Source of the DNA: Microbacterium sorbitolivorans
GTDB taxonomy: Bacteria > Actinomycetota > Actinomycetes > Actinomycetales > Microbacteriaceae
Reading direction: 5' to 3'
DNA length: 64,000 bases
Assembly: GCF_003327285.1 (NCBI RefSeq)
Contig: NZ_KZ848473.1
Coordinates: 744,001 to 808,000 of the forward strand
Shown here piece after piece: positions 40,215 to 50,343 of the stretch; the stretch's first letter is position 1; the number at the start of each line of letters is the position of its first letter. The position numbers and the translations under genes are program-made. The notes beneath the pieces are model-generated. The model saw nothing but the letters and a program-made list of their open reading frames with translations, was not told the origin of the DNA and did not search any database.

Positions 40215-42656
40215 ATGGCGCGTCAGAAGGATCCGACCCCGCCCGTCGAGGAGCGCATCGAGGAGATCGCGCTCGAGAACGAGATGCAGGGCTCGTACCT
40301 CGAATACGCGTACTCGGTGATATACTCGCGCGCCCTCCCGGATGCGCGCGACGGCCTGAAGCCCGTGCAGCGACGGATCCTGTTCCAGATGGCCGAGATG
40401 GGCCTGCGCCCCGAGCGCGGTCACGTCAAGAGCGCCCGCGTCGTCGGCGACGTCATGGGTAAGCTCCACCCCCACGGCGACACCGCGATCTATGACGCCC
40501 TCGTGCGCCTCGCGCAGGACTTCGCCATGCGGGTCCCGCTCGTCGACGGCCACGGCAACTTCGGTTCACTCGACGACGGACCCGCCGCGTCGCGCTACAC
40601 CGAGGCGCGCCTCGACCGCGCCGCCATGCGCATGACCGAGGACCTCGGCGAGGACGTCGTCGACTTCGTGCCGAACTACGACGGCCAGTACCAGCAGCCC
40701 GCCGTGCTTCCGGCCGCCTACCCGAACCTGCTCGTCAACGGCGCGACCGGCATCGCGGTCGGCATGGCGACCAACATGGCGCCGCACAACCTCATCGAGG
40801 TCGTGAACGCCGCGACCCACCTGCTCGAGAACCCCGACGCCACGACCGCCGAGCTCATGCAGTTCGTGCCGGGTCCCGACTTCCCGTCGGGCGGCATCAT
40901 CATGGGCCTCGACGGCGTGCGCGACGCGTACGAGACGGGCCGCGGATCCGTGAAGGTGCGCGCCAAGGCCGCGATCGAGCAGATCGGCCCGCGCCGCACC
41001 GGCATCGTCGTCACCGAGCTGCCGTACATGGTCGGCCCCGAGCGCGTCATCGAGAAGCTCAAAGACGCCGTGCAGGCGAAGAAGCTGCAGGGCATCAGCG
41101 ACGTCAACGATCTCTCCGACCGCAAGAACGGCCTGCGCCTCGTCATCGGCGTGAAGACCGGCTTCGACGCCGCCGCGGTGCTCGAGCGCCTGTACCGCCT
41201 GACGCCGCTCGAGGATTCGTTCGGCTTCAACAACGTCGCCCTCGTCGACGGCCAGCCGTCGACGCTGGGGCTGCGCGACATGCTCGTCGTGTACGTGAAC
41301 CACCGCATCGAGGTCGTCACGCGCCGCACGCGCTACCGCCTCGCCCGTCGCCAGGAACGCCTCCACCTCGTCGAGGGCCTGCTGATCGCGATCCTCGACA
41401 TCGACGAGGTGATCCAGGTCATCCGCTCGTCCGAGACGAGCGAGGAGGCGCGCACGCGCCTGTGCCAGGTGTTCGACCTCGACGAGATCCAGGCCGAGTA
41501 CATCCTCGAGCTGCGCCTGCGCCGCCTCACGAAGTTCTCGCGCATCGAGCTCGAGAACGAGCGCGATGAGCTCAAGGCCGAGATCGCGAAGCTCGAGGAG
41601 CTGCTCGGATCCGACGCCCTCATCCGTGGCCAGGTCGCCCTCGAGCTCGAGACCGTCGCCGACGAGCTCGGCACGCCGCGACGCACCGTCCTGATGAACG
41701 CCAAGCCCGCACAGAAGCGCACGGCAAAGCAGGCCGAGAGCGACCTGCAGATCGCTGACGCGCCGACGCTCGTCGCCCTGTCGACGACGGGCCGCGCGAT
41801 CCGCATTGACACCCCGGACGGCGAGGAGATCGTCGCGCCCGCGCGCCGCGGGAAACACGACGCGATCCGCTCGACCGCGCGCACGACGGTCCGCGGCGAG
41901 CTCGGCGCGGTGACGAACCGCGGCCGGCTCGTGCGCTTCTCCCCCGTCGACCTGCCGAGCGTTCCGCTCGCGTCGATCTCGCTCAGCGCGGGCGCCCGGC
42001 TGCGCGACTACATCGGCCTCACCGACCGCACCGAGCAGGTCGTCGGCCTCGTCGAGCTCGCCTCCGACACGCCGCTCGCGCTCGGCACTGCGCAGGGCGT
42101 CGTGAAGCGCCTCGTGCCGAGCGCCCTGCCGGCGAAGCCCGAGATCGAGATCGTCGCGCTCAAGCCGAAGGACAGCGTCGTCGGCATCGCCCCCGCGACT
42201 GACGAGTCCGACCTCGTCTTCCTTACCGACGACGCGAAGCTCCTCCGCTTCACCGCCTCGTCCGTGCGCCCCCAGGGCGCGTCGGCGGGCGGCATGGCGG
42301 GCATCAAGCTCGCGGCCGGTGCCGCGGCGATCTTCTTCGGATCCGTCACCGGCGACGGCAACGTCGTCGTCACGATCTCGACGTCGTCTTCGGCGCTGCC
42401 CGGCACGGATCCGGGGCGCGCGAAGATCAGCGACTTCGGCGAGTATCCGTCGAAGGGCCGCGCGACGGGCGGCGTGCGCGCGCACGCGTTCTTGAAGGGC
42501 GAGGACCGGATCCAGCTCGGCTGGGCGGGGCCGGATCCGGCCTACGCGCTCGATTCGAAGGGATCCGTGCGCAAGCTGCCGATGACGCTCTCGAAGCGCG
42601 ACGGATCCGGCCAGCTACTCGAGGCCGAGATCGACTCGATCGGCCGCGCGCTCTAG
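40215..42656 (+). CDS. parC: DNA topoisomerase IV subunit A
   Basis: This is the breakage-reunion subunit of a type IIA topoisomerase. The 813 residues contain the quinolone-region [19 protein letters not shown], the catalytic Tyr in ASRYTEARL, and a C-terminal beta-pinwheel with several blades but without a full GyrA box, which supports ParC over GyrA. The partner subunit parE is 2.9 kb away on the opposite strand. It overlaps the EamA gene tail-to-tail by 4 bases. Confidence 0.93.
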   Translation: MARQKDPTPPVEERIEEIALENEMQGSYLEYAYSVIYSRALPDARDGLKPVQRRILFQMAEMGLRPERGHVKSARVVGDVMGKLHPHGDTAIYDALVRLAQDFAMRVPLVDGHGNFGSLDDGPAASRYTEARLDRAAMRMTEDLGEDVVDFVPNYDGQYQQPAVLPAAYPNLLVNGATGIAVGMATNMAPHNLIEVVNAATHLLENPDATTAELMQFVPGPDFPSGGIIMGLDGVRDAYETGRGSVKVRAKAAIEQIGPRRTGIVVTELPYMVGPERVIEKLKDAVQAKKLQGISDVNDLSDRKNGLRLVIGVKTGFDAAAVLERLYRLTPLEDSFGFNNVALVDGQPSTLGLRDMLVVYVNHRIEVVTRRTRYRLARRQERLHLVEGLLIAILDIDEVIQVIRSSETSEEARTRLCQVFDLDEIQAEYILELRLRRLTKFSRIELENERDELKAEIAKLEELLGSDALIRGQVALELETVADELGTPRRTVLMNAKPAQKRTAKQAESDLQIADAPTLVALSTTGRAIRIDTPDGEEIVAPARRGKHDAIRSTARTTVRGELGAVTNRGRLVRFSPVDLPSVPLASISLSAGARLRDYIGLTDRTEQVVGLVELASDTPLALGTAQGVVKRLVPSALPAKPEIEIVALKPKDSVVGIAPATDESDLVFLTDDAKLLRFTASSVRPQGASAGGMAGIKLAAGAAAIFFGSVTGDGNVVVTISTSSSALPGTDPGRAKISDFGEYPSKGRATGGVRAHAFLKGEDRIQLGWAGPDPAYALDSKGSVRKLPMTLSKRDGSGQLLEAEIDSIGRAL

Positions 42657-43579
42657 CTCTCGCGGATCACCGGAACCGACCCGGTCATGACGGCGACGGG
42701 TTGCGGTTCGGTCTTCGCGCGCGTCGCGAGTGCGATGCCGACACTGGCCCCGGCGATCAGCGCGATCGCGATCATCTTGAGCGGGCTAATCGCCTGGCTC
42801 AAGAGCAACCAGCCGAAAAGCGCCGCGAAGACCGGCTCGAGGCTCACGAGTACGCCGAAGACGCGCTGCGGGAGCCGGCGGAGAGCCATGAGCTCGAGCG
42901 TGTACGGCGCGACCGAGGCGAGCACCGCCGTGCCGATCGCGAGCCACACGAGCTCGGGGCGCAGCGCGAGCTCGATCGCCGCGGGCACCCCGAACGGCAG
43001 CAACACAACGGAGGCGACCGCAAGGGCGACCGCGAGGCCGCCGACGCCGGGGATCAGCTGGCCGATGCGGGCGCTGACGCGGATGTAGAGGATCCAGAAC
43101 GTCGCCGCGATGAGCGCGAAGACGACGCCGATGGGCGCGAGCGGCGCGCCGCCGACGACGCCGTCGATGCCGAACAGCGCGATGCCCGCGGCCGCGAGGC
43201 CGAGCCAAGCGAAGTCGACGAGGCGGCGCGAAAGCACGGCCGAGAGCAGCAGCGGGCCGACGAACTCGATCGCGACCGCCGGGCCGAGCGGCAGGTGCCC
43301 GAGCGCGGCGTAGAAGAAGCCGTTCATTCCGGCAAGCGTCAGGCCGAAGTAGACGACCGCGACCCACTGCTGCTTCGTCCAGGCGAAGAAGCGCGGGCGG
43401 CCGGCGATGAGCAGGATGATGGCGGCGATCGTGAGGCGGAGCGCCGTGACGCCCCACGTGCCGAGCTCGGGGAATAGCTGGACGGCCGACGCCGCGCCGA
43501 ACTGCATCGACACGCAGGAGCCGATGATGAGTGCGACAGGCGTACCGATTGACCCGGATGCGCGCTCGGAAGAAGTCAT
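42653..43579 (-). CDS. EamA-family (RhtA-like) exporter
   Basis: This drug/metabolite-transporter protein of 308 residues has ten membrane segments as two EamA repeats; RhtA-type relatives export threonine/homoserine. The ATG at 43579 (MTSSERASG) has AAAGGATAG upstream; a start at 43600 is possible. [21 protein letters not shown] and [17 protein letters not shown] are the repeat hallmarks. It is divergent from a LysR gene that probably regulates it. Confidence 0.9.
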   Translation of the reverse strand: MTSSERASGSIGTPVALIIGSCVSMQFGAASAVQLFPELGTWGVTALRLTIAAIILLIAGRPRFFAWTKQQWVAVVYFGLTLAGMNGFFYAALGHLPLGPAVAIEFVGPLLLSAVLSRRLVDFAWLGLAAAGIALFGIDGVVGGAPLAPIGVVFALIAATFWILYIRVSARIGQLIPGVGGLAVALAVASVVLLPFGVPAAIELALRPELVWLAIGTAVLASVAPYTLELMALRRLPQRVFGVLVSLEPVFAALFGWLLLSQAISPLKMIAIALIAGASVGIALATRAKTEPQPVAVMTGSVPVIRES

Positions 43580-43650
43580 GGTTCTATCCTTTGCCAACAC
43601 GTATCGTTAATCCAGCGAATGTTTCTGAATGAAAAACGTAAGGGAAATTG

Positions 43651-44583
43651 ATGCTCAGTCTGCCCCGCCTCCGCATCCTCAGCGAGCTGTCGAACCGCGG
43701 CACGATCGCGGCGACGGCGCGAGCGCTGTCGTACACGCCGTCGGCGGTCTCGCAGCAGCTGACGCTGCTCGAGCGCGAGGCGGGCGTGCCCCTGCTCGAG
43801 CGTGTCGGCCGCGGCGTGCGGCTGACGGGCGCGGCGGCGCTGCTCGTCGATCACGCGAACGCCGTCATGGCGCGGCTCGACCTCGCCGAGGCCGAGCTCG
43901 CCGCGACGCAGCACGAGCTGCACGGGCGCATGCGCGTCGCCTCGTTCCAATCGGTCGTGCTGAGCCTCGTGCCCGGTGCCCTCGACCGCATGGTGATCGA
44001 GCACCCGCACCTGCGCATCGACATCGTGCAGCGCGAGCACGGCCAGGCCTACGAGGGCCTGCTCTCCTACGAGTTCGACCTCATCCTCGGCGAGGAGTAC
44101 CCGGGCAACCCCGACCGCGTGCGCGACGAGGTCGACCGCTTCGATCTGCTCACGGATCCGCTGCGCCTCGCGCTGCCCGCCGAGGGGCCGCTGTCCGAGC
44201 GGCCCCGCAGCCTCGCCGACCTCGCGGGCGCGCCGTGGGTGCTCGATCCCGAGGACACCCCGACGGGTCGCTGGGGGCGCGAGGTATGCCGCCAGGCGGG
44301 CTTCGAGCCGATCACGAGCTTCGAGAGCCCCGACCTGCTGCTGCAAGCCGAGCTCGTGCGCACGGGCCACGCCGTCGCGTTCCTGCCCGAGCTGCTGCCG
44401 TCGACCTACCTGCAGGGCATCACCTTCGTCTCGCTACCCGGCGATCCGCACCGTGTGCTCTACACGGCGTCGCGTGCCGGGCGCGCGGGACACCCCGCCG
44501 TGCAGGCGTTCCGCGAGGCGCTCGCGGAGGCGCTCGAGGCGCGCCGCCCGGCCGACCCGGCCTGGGGCGTGCGCGTCAGCTGA
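43651..44583 (+). CDS. LysR-family transcriptional regulator
   Basis: The 310-residue regulator has the N-terminal winged helix (LPRLRILSELSNRGTIAATARAL, with SAVSQQLTLLE as recognition helix) and a periplasmic-binding-like effector domain. It starts at ATG 43651 with GGGAA upstream. The 71-base gap to the divergent EamA exporter gene is the expected operator region, so an exporter-inducing role is likely. The last 8 bases overlap the TIGR01777 gene tail. Confidence 0.92.
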   Translation: MLSLPRLRILSELSNRGTIAATARALSYTPSAVSQQLTLLEREAGVPLLERVGRGVRLTGAAALLVDHANAVMARLDLAEAELAATQHELHGRMRVASFQSVVLSLVPGALDRMVIEHPHLRIDIVQREHGQAYEGLLSYEFDLILGEEYPGNPDRVRDEVDRFDLLTDPLRLALPAEGPLSERPRSLADLAGAPWVLDPEDTPTGRWGREVCRQAGFEPITSFESPDLLLQAELVRTGHAVAFLPELLPSTYLQGITFVSLPGDPHRVLYTASRAGRAGHPAVQAFREALAEALEARRPADPAWGVRVS

Positions 44584-45505
44584 GCAGGTCCTCCAGGGCC
44601 TCGTGCAGCGTCGGGAACTGGAACTCGAAGCCCGCGTCGGCGAGCACCGTGCTCGTCGTGTGCCGGCCGGTGAGGGCGAGCAGCGGATCCGTGCGGAGCG
44701 CGAACGCGCCGATCTTCAGGACGAACGCGGGCGTCGGGAGACCCACCGGGATGTGGGCGGCGCGGCGCATCTCGCGCATGAGCTCGGCGTTGCGCACCGG
44801 GTTCGGCGCGGCGGCGATCACCGGGCCGTCCGGAATGACGATGCCCGGCTCGAGGCCGAGCGAGGCGCGCGCGACGCGCACCCAGTCGTCGACGTGGATC
44901 CAGCTGAACCACTGCTTGCCGCCCGCGATCGGGCCGCCGAAGCCGAGCTTCGCGGGTAGCAACAGGCGGTCTAGCGCCGGCGTGTGGGCGTCGAGCGCGA
45001 TCGAGGTGCGGATCGTGACGCGGCGGGCGGCGTTGGCGCCCTCGGCGGCGGCCTCCCATGGCAGCACGACGCCCGTCATCTGCGGAAGCCCGTCGACCGG
45101 ATCCGGCGTCGCCTCGGTGATGCGCAGATCGCCCGTGTCGTCGAAGAGGCCCGTCGTCGAGCCCTGGAGCCAGCGATCGACGGGGCGCGAGAGCCGCTGC
45201 GACGCCGCGACGAGGGCCTCGGTCGCGCGCACGCGCGACTCGCGCAGCTCGCGGATGTTCTCCTCCGTCGGGCGGCAGTCGACGAGCTTGCCGGCGAGGT
45301 TCACGACCGCGACCGGCCCGTCCGACTCGAGAACGTGCGCCCACGGCGCGATGTCCGACGGATCCCACCCCACCTCGGCGACGCCCGCGAGCGGGCGGCG
45401 ACCGGGCGTGCGGGTGAGCACGACAACCTCGTGCCCGTCGGCGAGGAGCGAGGCGCTGAGCGAGCGCCCGAGCGTGCCGGCACCCCCGGCGATGACGATC
45501 TTCAT
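44576..45505 (-). CDS. TIGR01777-family NAD-dependent epimerase/dehydratase-like protein
   Basis: The 309-residue protein is an atypical short-chain dehydrogenase with the N-terminal cofactor loop GGAGTLGRSL, VVNLAGKLVDCRPTEENI, QGSTTGLFDDTGD in place of the usual YxxxK region, and KQWFSWIHVDDWVR. A C-terminal DUF1731 segment ends LHEALEDLL. The ATG at 45505 is 23 bases downstream of parE. The function is not established for this family, though E. coli YfcH is a relative. Confidence 0.88.
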   Translation of the reverse strand: MKIVIAGGAGTLGRSLSASLLADGHEVVVLTRTPGRRPLAGVAEVGWDPSDIAPWAHVLESDGPVAVVNLAGKLVDCRPTEENIRELRESRVRATEALVAASQRLSRPVDRWLQGSTTGLFDDTGDLRITEATPDPVDGLPQMTGVVLPWEAAAEGANAARRVTIRTSIALDAHTPALDRLLLPAKLGFGGPIAGGKQWFSWIHVDDWVRVARASLGLEPGIVIPDGPVIAAAPNPVRNAELMREMRRAAHIPVGLPTPAFVLKIGAFALRTDPLLALTGRHTTSTVLADAGFEFQFPTLHEALEDLLS

Positions 45506-45528
45506 AAGAGCGAGGCTACTCCAGCCGC

Positions 45529-47625
45529 TTAGGCGTCGATCGACTCCTTGTCGAGCTTCGCGGCGCCCGCAACGATGAACTCGCGGCGCGGCGCGACCTC
45601 GTTGCCCATGAGCATCTCGAAGACGCGGCCCGCGGCCTCGGCGTCCTCCATCCGCACGCGGCGCAGCAGGCGCCCGTCGCGCGACATGGTCGTCTCGGCC
45701 AGCTGGTCGGCGTCCATCTCGCCCAGGCCCTTGTAGCGCTGGATCGGCTCCTGCCACTTCTTGTTCGTGCGGCGGAGCTTCGCAAGGAGCGTGTTGAGCT
45801 CGCGGTCGCTGTAGGTGTAGATCGTCTCGTTCGGCTTGGAGCCCGGGTTGATCACGATCACGCGGTGCAGGGGCGGAACCGCGGCGTACACGCGGCCGTG
45901 CTCGATGAGCGGGCGCATGTAGCGGTAGAACAGCGTCAGCAGCAGCGTGCGGATGTGCGCGCCGTCGACGTCGGCGTCGCTCATCATGATGACCTTGCCG
46001 TAGCGGGCCGTGTCGATGTCGAAGGTGCGGCCGGATCCGGCGCCGATGACCTGGATCAGCGCGGCGCACTCGGCGTTCGACAGCATGTCCGAGATCGACG
46101 CCTTCTGCGTGTTCAGGATCTTGCCGCGGATCGGGAAGAGCGCCTGGTATTCGCTGTCGCGGGCCTTGCGCGCCGTCCCGAGCGCCGAGTCACCCTCAAC
46201 GATGAACAGCTCGGTGTTCGACACGTCGGTCGTGCGGCAGTCGATGAGCTTCGCGGGCAGCGAGGATGACTCGAGGGCGTTCTTGCGACGCTGGGTCTCT
46301 TTGTGGGCGCGCGCCGACAGGCGCGCCTTCATCTCGCTGACGACCTTGTCGAGCAGCATCGCGACCTGGTTCTTCTCGTCGCGCTTGGTCGAGGCGAACT
46401 TCTCCTTCAGCCCCTCGCGCACGACCTTCGCCACGATGGCGCGCACGGCGGGGGTGCCGAGCACCTCCTTCGTCTGGCCCTCGAACTGGGGCTCGGGCAG
46501 GCTGACGTTCAGCACGGCCGTGAGGCCCGCGAGCACGTCGTCCTTCTCGAGCTTGTCGTTACCGGCCTTGAGGCGGCGGGCGTTCTTCTCGACCTCGGCG
46601 CGCAGCTGCTTCGTGAGCTCCTGCTCGAAGCCCTGCTGGTGCGTGCCGCCCTTGGGCGTCGAGATGATGTTCACGAACGAGCGGGTCGTGGTGTCGTACC
46701 CGGTGCCCCAGCGCACGGCGATGTCGACGCGGCACTCGCGCTCGACCTCGGTCGACAGCATCGACCCGTCGGGCTGCAGCATCGGCACCGTCTCGGTGAA
46801 GGCGCCGACGCCCTCGAGGCGCCAGGTGTCGGTCACGGGCGCGTCGGTCGCGAGGAAGTCGACGAACTCGGCGAGGCCGCCATCGAACTTGTAGCTGGTC
46901 TCGCGGACGCCGACCTCGGGGTCGTCGACGAAGCGCTCGTCGCGCAGCACGATCTCGAGGCCCGGCACGAGGAAGGCCGTCTGGCGGGCGCGCGTGACGA
47001 GGTCGTCGTACTGGAAGGCCGCGTCCTTCGTGAAGATCTGGCGGTCGGCCCAGTAGCGCACGCGCGTGCCCGTGACTCCGCGCTTCGCCTTGCCGGCGAT
47101 TCGCAGCTCGCTGCCGTTCTCGAACGGCGTGAAGGACGCGTCGGGGCGCGCCTCGCCGGATCCGTCGTCGAAGACGCCCGGCTCGCCGCGGTGGAAGCTC
47201 ATCGCGTAGGTCTTGCCGGCGCGGTCGACCTCGACGTCGAGGCGCTCGCTCAGCGCGTTCACGACGGAGGCGCCGACGCCGTGCAGGCCGCCGGACGCGG
47301 CATAGGATCCGCCGCCGAACTTTCCGCCCGCGTGCAGCTTCGTGAAGACGACCTCGACGCCCGTGAGCCCCGTGCGGGGCTCGACGTCGACGGGCACGCC
47401 GCGGCCGCGGTCTTGCACCTCGACGCTACCGTCGGCGCGCAGGATCACGTCGATGCGGTCGCCGTTGCCGGCGACGGCCTCGTCGACGGAGTTGTCGATG
47501 ATCTCCCACAGGCAGTGCATGAGGCCCGGCGATCCGTTCGAGCCGATGTACATGCCGGGGCGCTTGCGCACGGCCTCGAGCCCCTCGAGGACCTGAAGAT
47601 GATGGGCGGAGTACTCGGCTGTCAC
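45529..47625 (-). CDS. parE: DNA topoisomerase IV subunit B
   Basis: This is the ATPase subunit of topoisomerase IV. GTG 47625 (VTAEYSAHHLQVLEGLEAV) starts the usual N-terminus and gives 698 residues; the open frame continues to 47766 without coding character. Visible parts are IIDNSVDEAVAG (Mg-ATP site), GLHGVGASVVNAL, and the TOPRIM motifs FIVEGDSALGTA and MSDADVDGAHIRTLLLT. Confidence 0.95.
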   Translation of the reverse strand: MTAEYSAHHLQVLEGLEAVRKRPGMYIGSNGSPGLMHCLWEIIDNSVDEAVAGNGDRIDVILRADGSVEVQDRGRGVPVDVEPRTGLTGVEVVFTKLHAGGKFGGGSYAASGGLHGVGASVVNALSERLDVEVDRAGKTYAMSFHRGEPGVFDDGSGEARPDASFTPFENGSELRIAGKAKRGVTGTRVRYWADRQIFTKDAAFQYDDLVTRARQTAFLVPGLEIVLRDERFVDDPEVGVRETSYKFDGGLAEFVDFLATDAPVTDTWRLEGVGAFTETVPMLQPDGSMLSTEVERECRVDIAVRWGTGYDTTTRSFVNIISTPKGGTHQQGFEQELTKQLRAEVEKNARRLKAGNDKLEKDDVLAGLTAVLNVSLPEPQFEGQTKEVLGTPAVRAIVAKVVREGLKEKFASTKRDEKNQVAMLLDKVVSEMKARLSARAHKETQRRKNALESSSLPAKLIDCRTTDVSNTELFIVEGDSALGTARKARDSEYQALFPIRGKILNTQKASISDMLSNAECAALIQVIGAGSGRTFDIDTARYGKVIMMSDADVDGAHIRTLLLTLFYRYMRPLIEHGRVYAAVPPLHRVIVINPGSKPNETIYTYSDRELNTLLAKLRRTNKKWQEPIQRYKGLGEMDADQLAETTMSRDGRLLRRVRMEDAEAAGRVFEMLMGNEVAPRREFIVAGAAKLDKESIDA

Positions 47626-47795
47626 AATATTCGATCTTATCTTCGAAGGGCGCGGATCGCGGGAGAACACCCTGAATCGGCGCAATGCGTACGCCGTAGG
47701 CGAAACGGGGAGACCATCGGGATGGATTGTCGGTGCTCCGTGGTTGTATGGAGCATGACCCGTCATCTAGGACGAACTAAGAAGGAGACAGAACA

Positions 47796-48005
47796 ATGAC
47801 TGCATCAACGACCGCAGAGGCGCCTGTCTCCCACCGTCTCACGGCGCTCGACCGCTGTGACGCATGCGGAGCACAGGCCTACATCGCGGCTGAGGTCGGC
47901 GGGAGCGAGCTGCTCTACTGCGCCCACCACGGCCGCAAGTTCGAGGAGAAGCTCCGCGCCGTGGCCACCAAGTGGCACGACGAGACCGACAAGCTCGAAG
48001 ACTAA
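47796..48005 (+). CDS. DUF7455-like small zinc-binding protein
   Basis: A 69-residue protein conserved in actinobacteria, of unknown function. It has a Cys pair CDACGAQAYIAAEVGG and a second CAHHG motif, which together could bind one zinc, then a charged helix. AGAAGGAGA precedes the ATG. It is divergent from parE and followed by a strong terminator. Confidence 0.88.
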   Translation: MTASTTAEAPVSHRLTALDRCDACGAQAYIAAEVGGSELLYCAHHGRKFEEKLRAVATKWHDETDKLED

Positions 48006-48020
48006 CCATCGTCTGACGAG

Positions 48021-48060
48021 GGCCGCCTCCCGGGATTCATTCCCCGGGAGGCGGCCTTCT
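48021..48060 (+). terminator. Intrinsic terminator after the small zinc protein
   Basis: A perfect 14-bp stem (48021-48034 with 48043-48056) with an 8-base loop is followed by TTCTTCG. Confidence 0.88.
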
Positions 48061-48074
48061 TCGCGTACTCCAAC

Positions 48075-48096
48075 CGCGGTACGCGGCCGTACCGCG
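48075..48096. promoter_or_regulatory. Inverted repeat with symmetric GTAC sites upstream of the surface-polymer operon
   Basis: CGCGGTACG (48075-48083) and CGTACCGCG (48088-48096) are perfect inverted arms around CGGC. Two more GTAC tetramers lie outside (48065 and 48103), giving start spacings of 14, 10 and 14 bases. It is about 80-100 bases before the first gene of the 48.2-53.1 kb set, so it is a candidate operator. Confidence 0.5.
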
Positions 48097-48177
48097 CTCG
48101 GGGGTACTTTTCCCTCCTCCACGCGTTCCCGCACTTCGTCATAGAAGCCGCAAAGAATTCGGCTCTTCCCTGAGGGA

Positions 48178-49191
48178 ATGACCAGGCAGACACTCCCCTC
48201 CCCAGACCAGTCGCCGACGCGGCACACCCGCCGAAACTTCCTCATCGGCACCGGACTCGCCGCCCTGCTGACGGCCGGTGGCGGCGCCGCGTGGGCCGCG
48301 GAGCGCTTCCTCATCCCCAAGGTCGAGATCGACGACGTCGCCGCTTACGAGGCGGCGAACGGCTCGAGCGCGACGACCACGACAAGCGCTCAGAGCAGCA
48401 CGTCGTCTTCCTCCTCGTCCTCCGCGACGACGACCGCCGCGACCGTGACCGACGACACCTACACAAACGGCGACACGTCGATCACGATCACGAAGAAGAC
48501 GATGGGATCCGGCGACGACACCGTGACGTACTTCGTCGCGAACGTGCAGCTCGCCGACGCTACCGTCCTCCGCTCCGCGTTCGCGAACAACTCCTTCGGC
48601 GAGAACATCACCGCGCTCACGAGCGAGATCGCGAGCGACAACGGCGGCATCTTCGCGATCAACGGCGACTACTACGGCTTCCGCGACACGGGCATCGTCG
48701 TACGCAACGGCGTCGCCTTTCGTGACGAGCCGGCGCGCACGGGGCTCGCGATGTACACCGACGGCACCGCCCGCATCTACGACGAGACGACCACGACGGC
48801 CGACGAGCTCGTGAGCGCCGGCGTCTGGAACACGCTCAGCTTCGGCCCCGCCCTCATCGACGGCGGCGAGATCGTGGAGGGCATCGACGACGTCGAGGTC
48901 GACACGAACTTCGGCAACCACTCGATCCAGGGCGAGCAGCCTCGCACGGCGGTCGGCTTCGTCGACACGAACCACCTCGTGCTCGTCGTGGTCGACGGCC
49001 GCGACGCGGGCTACAGCCGCGGCGTTACGATGACCGAGCTCGCCCAGATCATGCACGATCTCGGCGCGACGACGGCCTACAACATCGACGGCGGCGGTTC
49101 TTCGACCATGTACTTCAATGGCCAGGTTATCAACCAGCCGTCGAACGGCGGCGAGCGGGCCACCAGCGACATCCTCTACGTGGCGGGCTGA
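48178..49191 (+). CDS. Secreted phosphodiester glycosidase domain protein
   Basis: The 337 residues contain a Tat-like N-terminus (TRRNFLIGTGLAALL), a Ser/Thr/Ala linker (about 62-92), and a phosphodiester glycosidase (NAGPA/DUF2233) domain with GGIFAINGDYYGF, GEQPRTAVGF and the active-site-type NIDGGGSSTMYFNG. Mammalian NAGPA removes GlcNAc-1-phosphate from a phosphodiester; bacterial members are thought to act on sugar-phosphodiester polymers. It is the first gene of a rightward set with GT2-GtrA, DUF4956, VTC and beta-helix genes. ATG 48178 lacks a strong ribosome site. Confidence 0.85.
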   Translation: MTRQTLPSPDQSPTRHTRRNFLIGTGLAALLTAGGGAAWAAERFLIPKVEIDDVAAYEAANGSSATTTTSAQSSTSSSSSSSATTTAATVTDDTYTNGDTSITITKKTMGSGDDTVTYFVANVQLADATVLRSAFANNSFGENITALTSEIASDNGGIFAINGDYYGFRDTGIVVRNGVAFRDEPARTGLAMYTDGTARIYDETTTTADELVSAGVWNTLSFGPALIDGGEIVEGIDDVEVDTNFGNHSIQGEQPRTAVGFVDTNHLVLVVVDGRDAGYSRGVTMTELAQIMHDLGATTAYNIDGGGSSTMYFNGQVINQPSNGGERATSDILYVAG

Positions 49192-49194
49192 CGC

Positions 49195-50289
49195 GTGTAC
49201 GTCCTCATCCCGTCCTACGAGCCGAACGAGCGCCTCATCGCGCTCGTCGCCGAGCTTCGCACCGCGGATCCGCGGATCCGGATCCTCGTCGTCGACGACG
49301 GATCCGGCGAGCGGTTCGCGGCCGTCTTCGATCGCGCGGCGCTCGCCGGCGCGACCGTCCTCCACCACACGCACAACCGCGGGAAGGGCGCGGCGCTGCG
49401 GACCGGGTTCTCGTGGATCCGCGACCACGCCCGCGGCGACGTCATCGTGACGGCCGACGCCGACGGCCAGCACACCGTCCGCGACATCCTCGCGGTCGCG
49501 AACAGAACGGATCCGGACGGCGCAAGCCTCGTGCTCGGATGCCGGGCCTTCGACGGCGACGTTCCGCTGCGCAGCCGCGCCGGCAACGCCTTCGCGCGGC
49601 GGCTCTTCCGGCTCGCGGCCGGGTGGAGCCTCAGCGACACCCAGACGGGCCTGCGCGGCGTGCCGCCTGCGATGATCGAGTGGTTACTCGACGTTCCGGG
49701 CGACCGCTTCGAGTACGAGCAGCGGGTCCTCCTCGGGCTGACGCGCGCGGGCTTCGACGCCGTCGAGGTCGAGATCGAGACGGTCTACATCGAGCAGAAT
49801 GAGTCGAGCCATTTTCGACCCGTGACCGACTCGATCAGGGTCATGGCGCCCATGCTCACGTTTGCGGCGTCGTCGCTCGCGGGCTTCGTCATCGACGCCG
49901 TCGCACTGTTCGTGCTCCAGGCGCTCACGGGGGCTCTCATCCCCTCGATCATCGGCGCGCGCATCATCAGCGCCAGCGCGAACTTCGCGCTCAACCGCCG
50001 CGTCGTCTTCATGCGGCGCGGGCGAGAGCACCTCACGCGGCAGATCGTCTCCTACGCGGTCCTCGCCGCGATCCTGCTGGCCTCGAACATCGCGTGGATG
50101 GAGTTCCTCACGAGCGTCGGGCTGCCCCTGTGGCTCGCGAAGGTCATCACCGAGCTCGCGCTGTTCGCGCTGAGTTTCCGCGCCCAGAAGAACGCCGTGT
50201 TCTCGTCGCATACCGCGGCTGGAGTACGCGGCAATGCCGCGGGTGCGGACTCTTCCCTGCGATTCACCGAATCACACCCTGCGTCATAA
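49195..50289 (+). CDS. Glycosyltransferase family 2 fused to a GtrA-like membrane domain
   Basis: The 364-residue fusion has an N-terminal GT2 domain (1-205; LIPSYEPNE, ILVVDDGSG, NRGKGAALRTGF, VTADADGQH as the DXD-type site, SDTQTGLRG), then a GtrA domain with four membrane segments (about 222-345; AGFVIDAVALFVLQ, NFALNRRVVF). GT2 enzymes of this DPM1-like kind load a sugar on polyprenyl phosphate, and GtrA proteins flip it. GTG 49195 is 3 bases after the upstream stop, so the two are one operon. Confidence 0.88.
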   Translation: MYVLIPSYEPNERLIALVAELRTADPRIRILVVDDGSGERFAAVFDRAALAGATVLHHTHNRGKGAALRTGFSWIRDHARGDVIVTADADGQHTVRDILAVANRTDPDGASLVLGCRAFDGDVPLRSRAGNAFARRLFRLAAGWSLSDTQTGLRGVPPAMIEWLLDVPGDRFEYEQRVLLGLTRAGFDAVEVEIETVYIEQNESSHFRPVTDSIRVMAPMLTFAASSLAGFVIDAVALFVLQALTGALIPSIIGARIISASANFALNRRVVFMRRGREHLTRQIVSYAVLAAILLASNIAWMEFLTSVGLPLWLAKVITELALFALSFRAQKNAVFSSHTAAGVRGNAAGADSSLRFTESHPAS

Positions 50290-50343
50290 GCGCCTCATAG
50301 AAAACCGGGCTGAGCTAAGAGCAGTTCACTTCAAGGAGCACCA

